Shown here in pieces: positions 55,640 to 64,000 of a stretch of 64,000 nucleotides of DNA; the stretch's first letter is position 1, and each line of letters starts with the position of its first letter. The position numbers and the translations under genes are program-made. The DNA comes from Hyphomicrobiales bacterium (GTDB lineage Bacteria; Pseudomonadota; Alphaproteobacteria; Rhizobiales; Aestuariivirgaceae), in assembly GCA_025359265.1 (NCBI GenBank), contig JANYHB010000001.1, positions 25,606 to 89,605 on the forward strand. The letters are read 5' to 3'. The notes beneath the pieces were generated by a model. It was not told the DNA's origin and ran no database searches. It worked only from the letters and a program-made list of their open reading frames with translations.

Positions 55640-55668
55640 TTGACTCTCATCGTAATAATAGCTATTTA
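55640..55668 (+). promoter_or_regulatory. Sigma70-like promoter in AT-rich intergenic island
   Basis: TTGACT (55640-55645), 17-nt spacer, TATTTA (55663-55668). Confidence 0.4.
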
Positions 55669-55756
55669 TACCTATGAAAGGATATAAGAGATATGTTGAT
55701 TTTGATGGTTTTGATTATCGTTTTGTTTTTGCAGTGGATTTCACCACGATTTGGAT

Positions 55757-56737
55757 TTACAGCTCTAATCCAGCCAGCATTTCGTAAGATTTCAACCGCG
55801 CTTGATGATCATAAATTGCCGACGCCACCATCAGCTCGTCCACACCTGTGCGTTGCAGAAAAATCTTCAATTGCGCTTGAACGGTGGTGGGCGAACCAAC
55901 AAAAGAACAACTTAGCATGCGACTGGCTTGGGTTTTTTCCGCTGGCGACCAATAGGTTTCGATATCCGCAATGGGTGGCATCAAAAGCCCCCTCGCGCCG
56001 CGCAACATCCCTGCAAAACGTTGCTGGATGGACGTGAAGATATGGTGCGCCTCGGCATCAGTCTCAGCCAATACCACATTCACGCCCGCCATTGCGTGCG
56101 ACTTTTGGAGTTGGGCTGATGGTTCAAACTTTGCGCGGTAGACTGCGATTGCCTGCTCCAATTGATCCGGCGCAAAATGGGAAGCGAAGGCGTAAGGCAG
56201 GCCCAACATGGCAGCGAGTTGTGCGCCAAAAAGGCTTGAACCCAAAATCCACAACGGCACATTCAACCCCGTGCCCGGAACGGCTTGAATGGTTTGCCCT
56301 TCTCGCAGCGGGCCGAGCAGCGCTTGCAATTCCATTACATCTTGCGGGAAATGTTCGGACGCTTGCGGATCAACCCGCAAGGCGCGCGCGGTGCGTTGAT
56401 CAGTGCCGGGCGCCCGGCCCAGGCCTAAATCAATGCGGCCAGGATAAAGCGATTCCAAAGTTCCAAATTGTTCGGCAATGACGAGAGGCGAATGATTGGG
56501 CAACATGATGCCGCCTGCCCCCACGCGAATGGTTTGGGTTTGACTGGCTAAATAGCCAATCACCACCGACGTGGCCGCACTGGCAATGCCCACCATGTTG
56601 TGATGCTCTGCCACCCAGAAACGCTTGTAACCCAAACGCTCCACATGCCGCGCCAATTCCGCCGCGTGAAGCAGCGCATCGCGCGGGCTTTGGCCTTGCG
56701 TGACAGGAACCAGATCAAGAACTGAAAGTGCCGCCAT
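55757..56737 (-). CDS. Luciferase-like monooxygenase (LLM class oxidoreductase)
   Basis: [61 protein letters not shown]. Confidence 0.93.
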   Translation of the reverse strand: MAALSVLDLVPVTQGQSPRDALLHAAELARHVERLGYKRFWVAEHHNMVGIASAATSVVIGYLASQTQTIRVGAGGIMLPNHSPLVIAEQFGTLESLYPGRIDLGLGRAPGTDQRTARALRVDPQASEHFPQDVMELQALLGPLREGQTIQAVPGTGLNVPLWILGSSLFGAQLAAMLGLPYAFASHFAPDQLEQAIAVYRAKFEPSAQLQKSHAMAGVNVVLAETDAEAHHIFTSIQQRFAGMLRGARGLLMPPIADIETYWSPAEKTQASRMLSCSFVGSPTTVQAQLKIFLQRTGVDELMVASAIYDHQARLKSYEMLAGLEL

Positions 56738-56879
56738 GAGTGTTGATGTCCAATTGAACGGTGTAATTCTGACCCTTCATTTAAGCTAAAGACCATTATT
56801 TTCACCCCCTGAATTCATGAGGTTTGCTATGCAGCCGTAACGGTTGACGAAACCCACCAAGGCAGCGTCTAAGAACCCC

Positions 56880-57770
56880 ATGAAGCCCAACCACCTCTGG
56901 CCCCTGCTCGCCCTGGCAACCACTGTTATCGTTTGGGCCATAACGCCCAACCTGGTGAGGGCTTTTGCGTTGGAAACAGGCCCATCAGAATCGGTTGTCA
57001 TTCGCATGTTCACCAATGCGTTATTCTGTTTGCCCGTGCTGCTAATTGCGGGCCCGCGCATCGAAAAGCAAGATTGGCCGGCCCTTGCCTTGATCGGCTT
57101 TATTGGAAATTTCGGTTATTATATTGGCTCGATCTACGGCTTTTCCAACCTCAGCGCCGGGGCCGGCGGCATGATCTATGCCACCAATCCATTGATGATC
57201 GCAGCGCTAGCTATTGCGGTGGGTGCCGACAGAATGTCCCTCGCCATGCTGCTGGGCTTGCTGATATCTTTTGCCGGAACCATTTATCTGTTTGCCGATG
57301 GATTGGGCGGCGGTAGCAGCAATCCATTATTTGGCGGATTGATGATGCTGTTTGGATGCGCGTGTTGGGCGATCTATGTGGTTTTCGCCAAACCACTCAT
57401 CATGAAATATGGCCCACTTAAAATTACCTTGTGGAGCACAATGCTCTGCGCCTTGCCTTCACTGGCTTTTGCCTCGCCGCAAACTTTTTCAACGGCCTTG
57501 CATCTCAGCGCCAATGCCGTCACCGCCCTGCTGATCATGAGCCTTGTCGGAACAATCCTTAGCGTGCTTTTGTGGAATTATGCTGCGGGCCATTTGCCTG
57601 CAACGTCTGTTGGTGCGGCGCTCTATCTCATCCCGCCCTGCATCGCGTTGTTTGGGTGGGTGTTGTTCAACGAAGCAACAGGCATTAACACTCTCATCGG
57701 CGGCCTCATCATTTTAGCTGGCGTAGCGATAGCGGAATTCGGGAAATCATTCAGATTGGCAACCATATGA
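56880..57770 (+). CDS. EamA/DMT family transporter
   Basis: Multi-TM; LLALATTVIVWAITPNLVRAFALE; GLLISFAGTIYLFADGLGGG; alternative TTG start at 56844. Confidence 0.9.
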   Translation: MKPNHLWPLLALATTVIVWAITPNLVRAFALETGPSESVVIRMFTNALFCLPVLLIAGPRIEKQDWPALALIGFIGNFGYYIGSIYGFSNLSAGAGGMIYATNPLMIAALAIAVGADRMSLAMLLGLLISFAGTIYLFADGLGGGSSNPLFGGLMMLFGCACWAIYVVFAKPLIMKYGPLKITLWSTMLCALPSLAFASPQTFSTALHLSANAVTALLIMSLVGTILSVLLWNYAAGHLPATSVGAALYLIPPCIALFGWVLFNEATGINTLIGGLIILAGVAIAEFGKSFRLATI

Positions 57771-58996
57771 ACAGCATTGCACCACCAACACCTTGGTATT
57801 TTCAGCCTACAACGATTTTGATCGCGGGCTGCATTGTGGCCATCATCAACTTTGGCATCCGTTCTACGTTCGGGCTTTTCACGCTGCCGTTTTCCGAAGC
57901 CTTTCACTGGCCGCGCGAAACGTATTCATTTGCCTTGGCGCTGCAAAATCTGGTCTGGGGTGTGGCAACACCAGTGGCCGGCATGTTGGCTGACCGTTTC
58001 GGTTCGGCGCGTGTATTGATGGCGGGGGCGGCGATTTATGCACTTGGCGTGCTGGGCATGAATTATTCGACCACGGGTGCGATGTTGGATTTGACCGCCG
58101 GCATTATGGTCGGCATCGGCATCGCGCTTTCATCTTTCAGCATCGTGATGGCCGCCCTGGGACGCCTGGTTCCCCCTGAAAAACGCAGCTGGGCGTTTGG
58201 CATCGCCACCGCATCGGGTTCAATGGGCCAAGCTTTGTTCATTTGGCCGGTGGGGCAAACCATCTCAGTTTATGGTTGGAACACCGGGCTTACAGCCTTG
58301 GCCATTGCCGCACTGTTCATAATCCCTTTAGCGGCACCCTTGCTGATCCAAAATACCTCAAAATCTGTGCAGGCCCAAGGCGAAACGGCCTTGCCGATGC
58401 TGCAAGCCATAACCCAGGCTTTCAGCCATCCGTCTTACTTGCTTTTGGTCGCCGGCTTCTTTGTCTGCGGTTTCCAACTGGCCTTCATCACCGTGCATTT
58501 TCCACCCTATCTTGCAGAGCACGGCATCCCCAAGGAAATCACCTGGATTGCCATGCTGTCGATTGGCTTGTTCAATGTGGTGGGATCCTACGTCTCTGGC
58601 ATGATTGGCCGCAGGGAAGACAAACGCCTTCCGCTGGCTGCCATCTATTTTCTGCGCGCTGCGGTTTACACGGTGTTTATTCTTGTCCCTATCAGCACAA
58701 CTTCCACGTTGCTGTTTGCAGCGGCAATCGGCTTCCTTTGGCTTTCCACCATTCCGCTGACCATGGGGCTGGTGACGGTGATGTTTGGCACGCGCTATAT
58801 GGCAACCCTTTATGGCTTTGTGTTTCTGTCACACCAAATTGGCTCATTCCTTGGTGTGGAATTGGCAGGCATCATGCACGACAAATATGGCTCCTATGAT
58901 CCCGTGTGGTGGATGAGCGTTGGCCTGGGCCTATTCGCTGGCCTCATCAATCTGCCCATCCGTGAACGTCGTGCAATGGCATTTGCCACCCCGTGA
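57767..58996 (+). CDS. MFS transporter
   Basis: Multi-TM; TFGLFTLPFSEAFHWPRETYSFALALQNLVWGVATPVAGMLADRFGSARVLM. Confidence 0.92.
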   Translation: MNSIAPPTPWYFQPTTILIAGCIVAIINFGIRSTFGLFTLPFSEAFHWPRETYSFALALQNLVWGVATPVAGMLADRFGSARVLMAGAAIYALGVLGMNYSTTGAMLDLTAGIMVGIGIALSSFSIVMAALGRLVPPEKRSWAFGIATASGSMGQALFIWPVGQTISVYGWNTGLTALAIAALFIIPLAAPLLIQNTSKSVQAQGETALPMLQAITQAFSHPSYLLLVAGFFVCGFQLAFITVHFPPYLAEHGIPKEITWIAMLSIGLFNVVGSYVSGMIGRREDKRLPLAAIYFLRAAVYTVFILVPISTTSTLLFAAAIGFLWLSTIPLTMGLVTVMFGTRYMATLYGFVFLSHQIGSFLGVELAGIMHDKYGSYDPVWWMSVGLGLFAGLINLPIRERRAMAFATP

Positions 58997-59364
58997 ACGG
59001 GCCAGGCCACAAATTCGCTCTCGCATTTTTTGGCGGTGTGATTGTGGCGTGGCTGGCCTTGATGTTTGTGCTGGTTCGCAAGGCGGCATTGCCCCCTGAA
59101 GCCAACGGAATAATGCTCGCCGTGTTTGATCCCTCAATCTCCGAAGCCGCTGCCGTTACGGCCATCGCCGCCGCGGGCGGCAATGTGGTGAAACAGTCGG
59201 GCTTGGCCTTCGCTTGGGTGGTGCAATCAGACGAGCAAGGCCTGGCTGGTCGCATGCGGGCAAAGGGTGCCATCGGCGTTTACCGGGAACTGCCAATCAG
59301 CCCGGCGCTGATGGGGTGTCTTGCGGTGGTCGATGCGAAAGTGGACAACGTTCTCACTCAATAA
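58993..59364 (+). CDS. Uncharacterised small membrane-anchored protein
   Basis: One TM helix (FALAFFGGVIVAWLALMFVLV); 4-nt overlap with upstream MFS gene. Confidence 0.7.
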   Translation: MNGPGHKFALAFFGGVIVAWLALMFVLVRKAALPPEANGIMLAVFDPSISEAAAVTAIAAAGGNVVKQSGLAFAWVVQSDEQGLAGRMRAKGAIGVYRELPISPALMGCLAVVDAKVDNVLTQ

Positions 59365-59552
59365 TGCGGCGGCCTATCCACCGGCACGGCGCCGGAATCC
59401 ATGTTCTGCATTTCTTCATTCATGCGTGAAACCTGTCGCTCCAGCGCTTCAATCCTGCGCCATTGGCCCAGAACCACAGCGTTGAGTTCGCCGATCGTTT
59501 TTTCGTGATGCGCCAATCGCGTCTCAATTTCATCCAAGCGTGTTTCGCTCAT
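59358..59552 (-). CDS. slyX: SlyX family protein
   Basis: MSETRLDEIETRLAHHEKTIGELNAVVLGQWRRIEALERQVSRMNEE, PPHY C-terminus. Confidence 0.88.
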   Translation of the reverse strand: MSETRLDEIETRLAHHEKTIGELNAVVLGQWRRIEALERQVSRMNEEMQNMDSGAVPVDRPPHY

Positions 59553-59562
59553 CACCAACTCC

Positions 59563-59593
59563 AAAACAAAAGGGCCTGCATCGCTGCAAGCCC
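59563..59593 (-). terminator. Rho-independent terminator of rpsD
   Basis: Minus strand GGGCTTGCA-GCGA-TGCAGGCCC then TTTTGTTTT; 9-bp stem with one G-T wobble and a GNRA loop. Confidence 0.82.
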
Positions 59594-59616
59594 CGATAAC
59601 ATAACGTGTCAAATCA

Positions 59617-60231
59617 TCACCGTGAATAATATTCCACCACCAAAGAGGGCTGCATTTGCACTGGATAGGGCACATCGCCCAGGGAAGGAATGCGCGTCAG
59701 TTTGGCAGTGTCCTTGCCATTGGTTTCCACATAATCAGGCGTGTCTCGTTCTGCCGTGGCCAAAGCTTCGCCGATAACCGGAAATTCCTTGGATTTGGCG
59801 GTGAGTTCGATCACATCGCCAACCTTTAACTTGATCGAAGCGATCGTAACGCGCTTGCCGTTGACCTTCACGTGGCCATGGCTGACCAGCTGGCGTGCGG
59901 CAAACATGGTGATCGCAAATTTGGCGCGGTAAACCACCGTATCGATACGGCGCTCAAGCAGGCCGATCAGGTTTTCGGAAGAGTCACCTGTCATACGCAG
60001 CGCTTCTTTGTAATAGCTGCTGAACTGGCGCTCAGAAATATTGCCATAATATCCGCGCAGTTTTTGCTTGGCGCGCAGCTGTGTGCCGAAGTCAGAAATC
60101 TTGCTTTTACGGCGTTGACCATGTTGGCCAGGGCCATATTCGCGCTTGTTGACGGGAGACTTGGGGCGGCCCCAGATGTTTTCGCCCAGGCGACGATCTA
60201 ATTTATATTTGGCACTTGCGCGCTTTGTCAT
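59617..60231 (-). CDS. rpsD: 30S ribosomal protein S4
   Basis: [67 protein letters not shown] start at 60420 is upstream of the true start. Confidence 0.97.
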   Translation of the reverse strand: MTKRASAKYKLDRRLGENIWGRPKSPVNKREYGPGQHGQRRKSKISDFGTQLRAKQKLRGYYGNISERQFSSYYKEALRMTGDSSENLIGLLERRIDTVVYRAKFAITMFAARQLVSHGHVKVNGKRVTIASIKLKVGDVIELTAKSKEFPVIGEALATAERDTPDYVETNGKDTAKLTRIPSLGDVPYPVQMQPSLVVEYYSR

Positions 60232-60240
60232 TTTACAGCT

Positions 60241-60305
60241 CTCAATAGCGATTGAGGCGCAAAGGCGCAGAATTGCGATCTTTACAGCCCCAACCATTTG
60301 GTTGG
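60241..60305 (-). promoter_or_regulatory. rpsD leader with two short hairpins
   Basis: CTCAAT-CGCT-ATTGAG (60241-60256, minus strand) directly over the RBS region, and CCAACC-(4 nt)-GGTTGG (60290-60305). Confidence 0.35.
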
Positions 60306-60489
60306 AGCCCACCCTCCTCTTCCCTTTCGGGCCGACAGGAACCACGGTTCCACAGGCAAGCAAAAAGCGGGATTTCCCACTTGATGAAGGGCTGATAGAC
60401 AAGGTGGCGAGGAATGTCAATTCACCCCGCCCTATATGCGGGGCATGATGATTTTAATTTTAACAATTTCAATAGTCGCAGCCCTGGCC

Positions 60490-62874
60490 CTAATCCCTGA
60501 GGAACCCCAGCTCATAAACCATCGGGCGCAGCTTGGTGGACAAAGCTTCATAGGCGGCTTTGAAGGGGGCAAAATCCGTCACTACATTTTCGGCATTGGC
60601 TGCCAGCGCCTTGCGGATTTGATACCAGCCAACATCAGGGCGGTTCAGCTTGAACTCCTCACGGATTTTGCGCGGCATGGGCACTTTGTGAAAGGCACGC
60701 CAAATTTCGCGGCCCGCATCCAACACGGCCTGCGCTTCGGGCGAGAATTGTTTGCCACGCAAATAATCCACCATGAAGCGCGATTCAAAACGCCCACTGG
60801 CCCCAACTTCCTCTTCGGCGAAGGGAATGAAATGATTGGTGAGCGACCAATCGCGGCTGTTCCAGTGAAGTCCATCAGCGCCAGCCGAAAGATTGCTGCC
60901 ATTAAACAACATCCACATCAGGCAATCATTTTTGAATTCATCCGAAAGCGGCTTGTCGGGTTGAAGGAACTGGTCGCGGTCGTTCAGCCAAGTCGCCGCA
61001 ATCAGGCGACGCACCGAAAATACGATGGCAATTTTCCAGAGAGTCTCCGGCGCAACGTAATACCCGCCTGCATGACCTATCGACGCAACAGAAGAAAATA
61101 TTGCTGTCATCGTCCCAGCGTTTTGGAAGTCATTGCCGTTGCAAAAGAAATGACCAATTGCGCCGTCAGACCAAGTGGTATTTCTAACATGTTCGGTTTT
61201 TTCGATTGGTGTAGTCGCGTTGATAAGAGGAACAACTGCCGTAGTGTTTTTCTTACTCCTAGATATCCACTCGCTAAGAAACTGCTCGTTAGGTATTTTA
61301 TAGAATGTTTTTTCTCCTGCCTCCAAAATGTCCTTGTCAAGAACGCGCGTCCTAACAGCGAGCCATTTTGTATTTTTTGAGGCATCCCAGATAAGAAAGC
61401 CAATTGGAAAGTTGCCTTTAAGCCCATCAAACGTTTTGCTGGGTACAACAAAGCCACCCAAATAGTTTGGCTGCCAACTTTCTCGGAATTTCTCAAAGTT
61501 TGGCGCATTGAGATATTTCAGCTTGCTAATCATCGCAATCGTCGCGACCGGCAATTCTTTGCCAATACGGGCCAAAAATTGCACAAACAGTTCTCTGGCC
61601 GCGTACCCCATTTCACCCATACCTAAGGACATACGGGTATTGGCAATATCGGTCTTGCCAGCTTTACCTTGCGTATTTGCTGCTTCCCCGTAAGGCGGGT
61701 TCATCAGCACCAGAATTTTCTTCGCACCTTTCTTCCCCGCCTTGGCATCGGCGATGGCCTGTTGCAATTCCGGTGGAACTTTGTTGGTGAGTCCATAATC
61801 AATTTGGCCGAATTCATTGATGTCATCATTCAAATAATCATATTGAAACTTGGTGGCGGCCACGCAGGTGTGACTGGCTTTCATCACGTCAATATCGGCC
61901 TTGTCCAGCGTGCTCATAAAAATGTTGCGGTGATTGGAGTGTTTCACCTCCAAATTGCCAACACCGCAGCACATGTCCCACACCAAATAATTCTGCTGCC
62001 AATTCTTGCCCAAGGTTTCGGCCAGCAAGTCATAGGCCTTATCCACCACTTTCAGCGGCGTATAAAACGCACCCTTGAAGCTGCGCTCATCCAATGGCAG
62101 CAAACTGTCGCGGCGCTCCAACAAATAAGTGCGAGAGTCCTTGTCGGGCGGGCGATGATAGATGGCCCAGAAATTACGATAGCCCCTGTCACTCACCAAA
62201 TCATATTGTTGGCCCTTCAACACAAACACGGGCTTCTCACCGTCAAACAACAGCCGCGCTGGCAGATTGGCCATCACCGACTGTTTGCCATCGTGCATGA
62301 TGTCGGCAAAAAACAGCAGCGCATAATCAGCCTCGGCCACGCCACCCAATTCCTGCCCGATATATTCAATCCATTTGTCAAACACCTGCCGCAGATTGTC
62401 TGGCGTGATTGGGATGCGGTTGATCTTGCCTGTCTTGATCGCAGATTTCACCGCATGGACAAATTCCTTCTCGTGGCTATCCATGTTGTAAACCACATAA
62501 TGTGCGGCCACATGGGCCGAGACCTGGGCCACAAATTCCTTGCTCACTTTAGAGCCGGATTTTGGCCACTGCACGTCCTTATCTTGCAACAGCGCCTGGG
62601 CATGGATGGTTTCCATGATGGCCGCTTTTTCACGGTCGATAACCGCCAGAAACGGGGGTAGATGTTCATTCTTGTCCCGCACTTTCACATAGACCAGAAG
62701 CTGGGCGAACATGGCCACAGGTGACGTGCCTGCTTCCTTGGCCTCGAACCAGACTTCCTTGGTTTGAATGTCGACAAGGTTCTTTGAATAGTTTTTAAGG
62801 CCAAGGGCGCGAACATAGGCGTCCTTCACGTCTTCTTCAGTATTTGCTTTCTTGAGATCAGCTTGCAGTGACAT
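60490..62874 (-). CDS. N6-adenine DNA methyltransferase with putative N-terminal PD-(D/E)XK nuclease domain (possible Type IIG RM)
   Basis: SAM motif VWDMCCGVGNLE, catalytic motif LVLMNPPYGEA; N-terminal VDIQTKEVWFEAKEAGTSP matches a D-x(n)-ExK pattern. Confidence 0.85.
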   Translation of the reverse strand: MSLQADLKKANTEEDVKDAYVRALGLKNYSKNLVDIQTKEVWFEAKEAGTSPVAMFAQLLVYVKVRDKNEHLPPFLAVIDREKAAIMETIHAQALLQDKDVQWPKSGSKVSKEFVAQVSAHVAAHYVVYNMDSHEKEFVHAVKSAIKTGKINRIPITPDNLRQVFDKWIEYIGQELGGVAEADYALLFFADIMHDGKQSVMANLPARLLFDGEKPVFVLKGQQYDLVSDRGYRNFWAIYHRPPDKDSRTYLLERRDSLLPLDERSFKGAFYTPLKVVDKAYDLLAETLGKNWQQNYLVWDMCCGVGNLEVKHSNHRNIFMSTLDKADIDVMKASHTCVAATKFQYDYLNDDINEFGQIDYGLTNKVPPELQQAIADAKAGKKGAKKILVLMNPPYGEAANTQGKAGKTDIANTRMSLGMGEMGYAARELFVQFLARIGKELPVATIAMISKLKYLNAPNFEKFRESWQPNYLGGFVVPSKTFDGLKGNFPIGFLIWDASKNTKWLAVRTRVLDKDILEAGEKTFYKIPNEQFLSEWISRSKKNTTAVVPLINATTPIEKTEHVRNTTWSDGAIGHFFCNGNDFQNAGTMTAIFSSVASIGHAGGYYVAPETLWKIAIVFSVRRLIAATWLNDRDQFLQPDKPLSDEFKNDCLMWMLFNGSNLSAGADGLHWNSRDWSLTNHFIPFAEEEVGASGRFESRFMVDYLRGKQFSPEAQAVLDAGREIWRAFHKVPMPRKIREEFKLNRPDVGWYQIRKALAANAENVVTDFAPFKAAYEALSTKLRPMVYELGFLRD

Positions 62875-62888
62875 ATGTTCTTGTTCTC

Positions 62889-63707
62889 TCACACCGGCAG
62901 ATCAATGATCTCGTGTTTCGGAAATCCCATCGTTCCATATGCCGCCAAGGTTTCCGAGGTTTCGCTGCGGGCGGCGGTTAGCAACACAGTGCCATGGGCG
63001 GGAACCGATCTGTCTTCACCCTTCAGCATGGTTTCCTCCACCACATCGGCCACGCGCCGCGCAATGGCGGGGGCTGGATCGATATAAGACACATCCCAGG
63101 GGGCAACTTTTGCAATCTCTTCGGTGAGCAGCGGGTAATGCGTGCAGCCCAGCACCACCACATCGGTGCGTCCACCGTCACGCTTGCGAAACACCGGGGC
63201 AATCTCATCAGCAAGCTCGGCCATATCCACGCGGTGGCCGCGCAATTTCTGTTCGGCAATTTCCGCCAAACGGGGTGCACCGTGGAGGAACACTTTGCAG
63301 TGATAGGCATAAGTGTGGATGAGCGAATGGGTATATTCACGGTTCACCGTGCCAGGCGTGGCCAGAACGCCGATGATATTTGATTTCGTCATCGCAGCGG
63401 CAGGCTTGATGGCAGGCACCGTGCCCACGAATGGCTGGTTGAATGACGCACGTAATTCGGCAATCGCAATGGTAGAGGCGGTATTGCACGCGACCACCAC
63501 AACATCAGGATCAGACCTGTCAATAAACGCCCCCATCACGCGGCGAATGCGCTCAACCAGCGGCTTTTCTTTCCATGCGCCATAAGGAAAACCGGCATTG
63601 TCTGCTGAATAGATCAGATGCGCATCGGGCAATTGCTTGGCTACCGCGCGCGCCACGGTAAGGCCGCCCATGCCGGAATCAAATAAAAGAATCCGGGGGT
63701 TGCTCAT
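62889..63707 (-). CDS. murI: Glutamate racemase
   Basis: ILLFDSGMGGLTVARAVAKQLPDAHLIYSADNAGFPYG, VVACNTAST, VLGCTHYPLL. Confidence 0.96.
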   Translation of the reverse strand: MSNPRILLFDSGMGGLTVARAVAKQLPDAHLIYSADNAGFPYGAWKEKPLVERIRRVMGAFIDRSDPDVVVVACNTASTIAIAELRASFNQPFVGTVPAIKPAAAMTKSNIIGVLATPGTVNREYTHSLIHTYAYHCKVFLHGAPRLAEIAEQKLRGHRVDMAELADEIAPVFRKRDGGRTDVVVLGCTHYPLLTEEIAKVAPWDVSYIDPAPAIARRVADVVEETMLKGEDRSVPAHGTVLLTAARSETSETLAAYGTMGFPKHEIIDLPV

Positions 63708-64000
63708 TCACCCCTCTTCGCCTTGCGCAGTTCATGCACGCGAGTGAGCGACGACACGATGCCGCGCAGGGTTTGAATTTCCTGTTCACTGGGTTGCACC
63801 CGCGCGAACAGATTGCGCATATTGCGCACCATGCCGGGGCGCTTGTCCTGGGATTTAAAAAAACCCGCCGCTTCCAAGGCATTTTCAAGGTGGTCAAAAA
63901 AGCCGAATAGCTGCTCTTTCGTTGCGGGCTGTGTGCCTGGCATTTGCAAGCCAGAATTGACGATCGCGGGCAACTCACTTGTCGCCATGCCCAAACTGGT
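63704..64000 (-). CDS. trmJ: TrmJ/TrmH-type RNA methyltransferase, C-terminal part only (runs off window)
   Basis: LFGFFDHLENALEAAGFFKSQDKRPGMVRNMRNLFARVQPSEQEIQTLRGIVSSL; start lies beyond base 64000. Confidence 0.8.
   Translation of the reverse strand, partial: TSLGMATSELPAIVNSGLQMPGTQPATKEQLFGFFDHLENALEAAGFFKSQDKRPGMVRNMRNLFARVQPSEQEIQTLRGIVSSLTRVHELRKAKRGE

Noticed and set aside
60232-60420. N-terminal extension of rpsD
   Set aside because: S4 starts at [14 protein letters not shown]; the extension is low-quality translated leader.
60436-62661. Plus-strand ORFs of 314 and 330 aa (60436-61380, 61669-62661)
   Set aside because: Antisense to the methyltransferase, no domain signatures, no convincing ribosome-binding sites.

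Overview
The window is a gene-dense, mostly chromosomal segment with an alphaproteobacterial (Rhizobiales/Hyphomicrobiales-like) gene repertoire. I saw no tRNA or rRNA genes, CRISPR arrays, transposases, integrases or phage genes. Housekeeping content: purine biosynthesis (purC-purS-purQ-purL, purB, purM-purN), polyphosphate metabolism (ppk, ppx/gppA), an hdaA-like DnaA regulator, ribonuclease D, rpmF, mtgA, ispA, ispG, ligA, recN, slyX, rpsD, murI and a trmJ-like gene cut by the window end. Accessory content: (i) a tightly coupled five-gene operon at 8592-14428 that reads as a gamma-butyrobetaine/crotonobetaine-to-carnitine-to-glycine-betaine route using an ADP-forming acyl-CoA synthetase; (ii) a molybdenum-hydroxylase maturation cassette (MoxR ATPase, VWA protein, split XdhC, MPT-binding/MobA-like fusion) with no structural enzyme genes; (iii) an acetyltransferase plus JmjC/cupin-like oxygenase pair; (iv) an orphan TAXI-like periplasmic protein coupled to a membrane-anchored Sel1/TPR-like protein; (v) an 800-aa N6-adenine methyltransferase, possibly a Type IIG restriction-modification fusion, sitting between rpsD and murI. 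Several intergenic inverted repeats look regulatory: a WYL-regulator operator, a purM leader with two mutually exclusive stems, a 26-bp perfect palindrome between convergent genes, a hairpin over the rpsD ribosome-binding region, and a promoter placed so that the map mRNA would be leaderless. Product names come from reading the translated ORFs; no database search was run.
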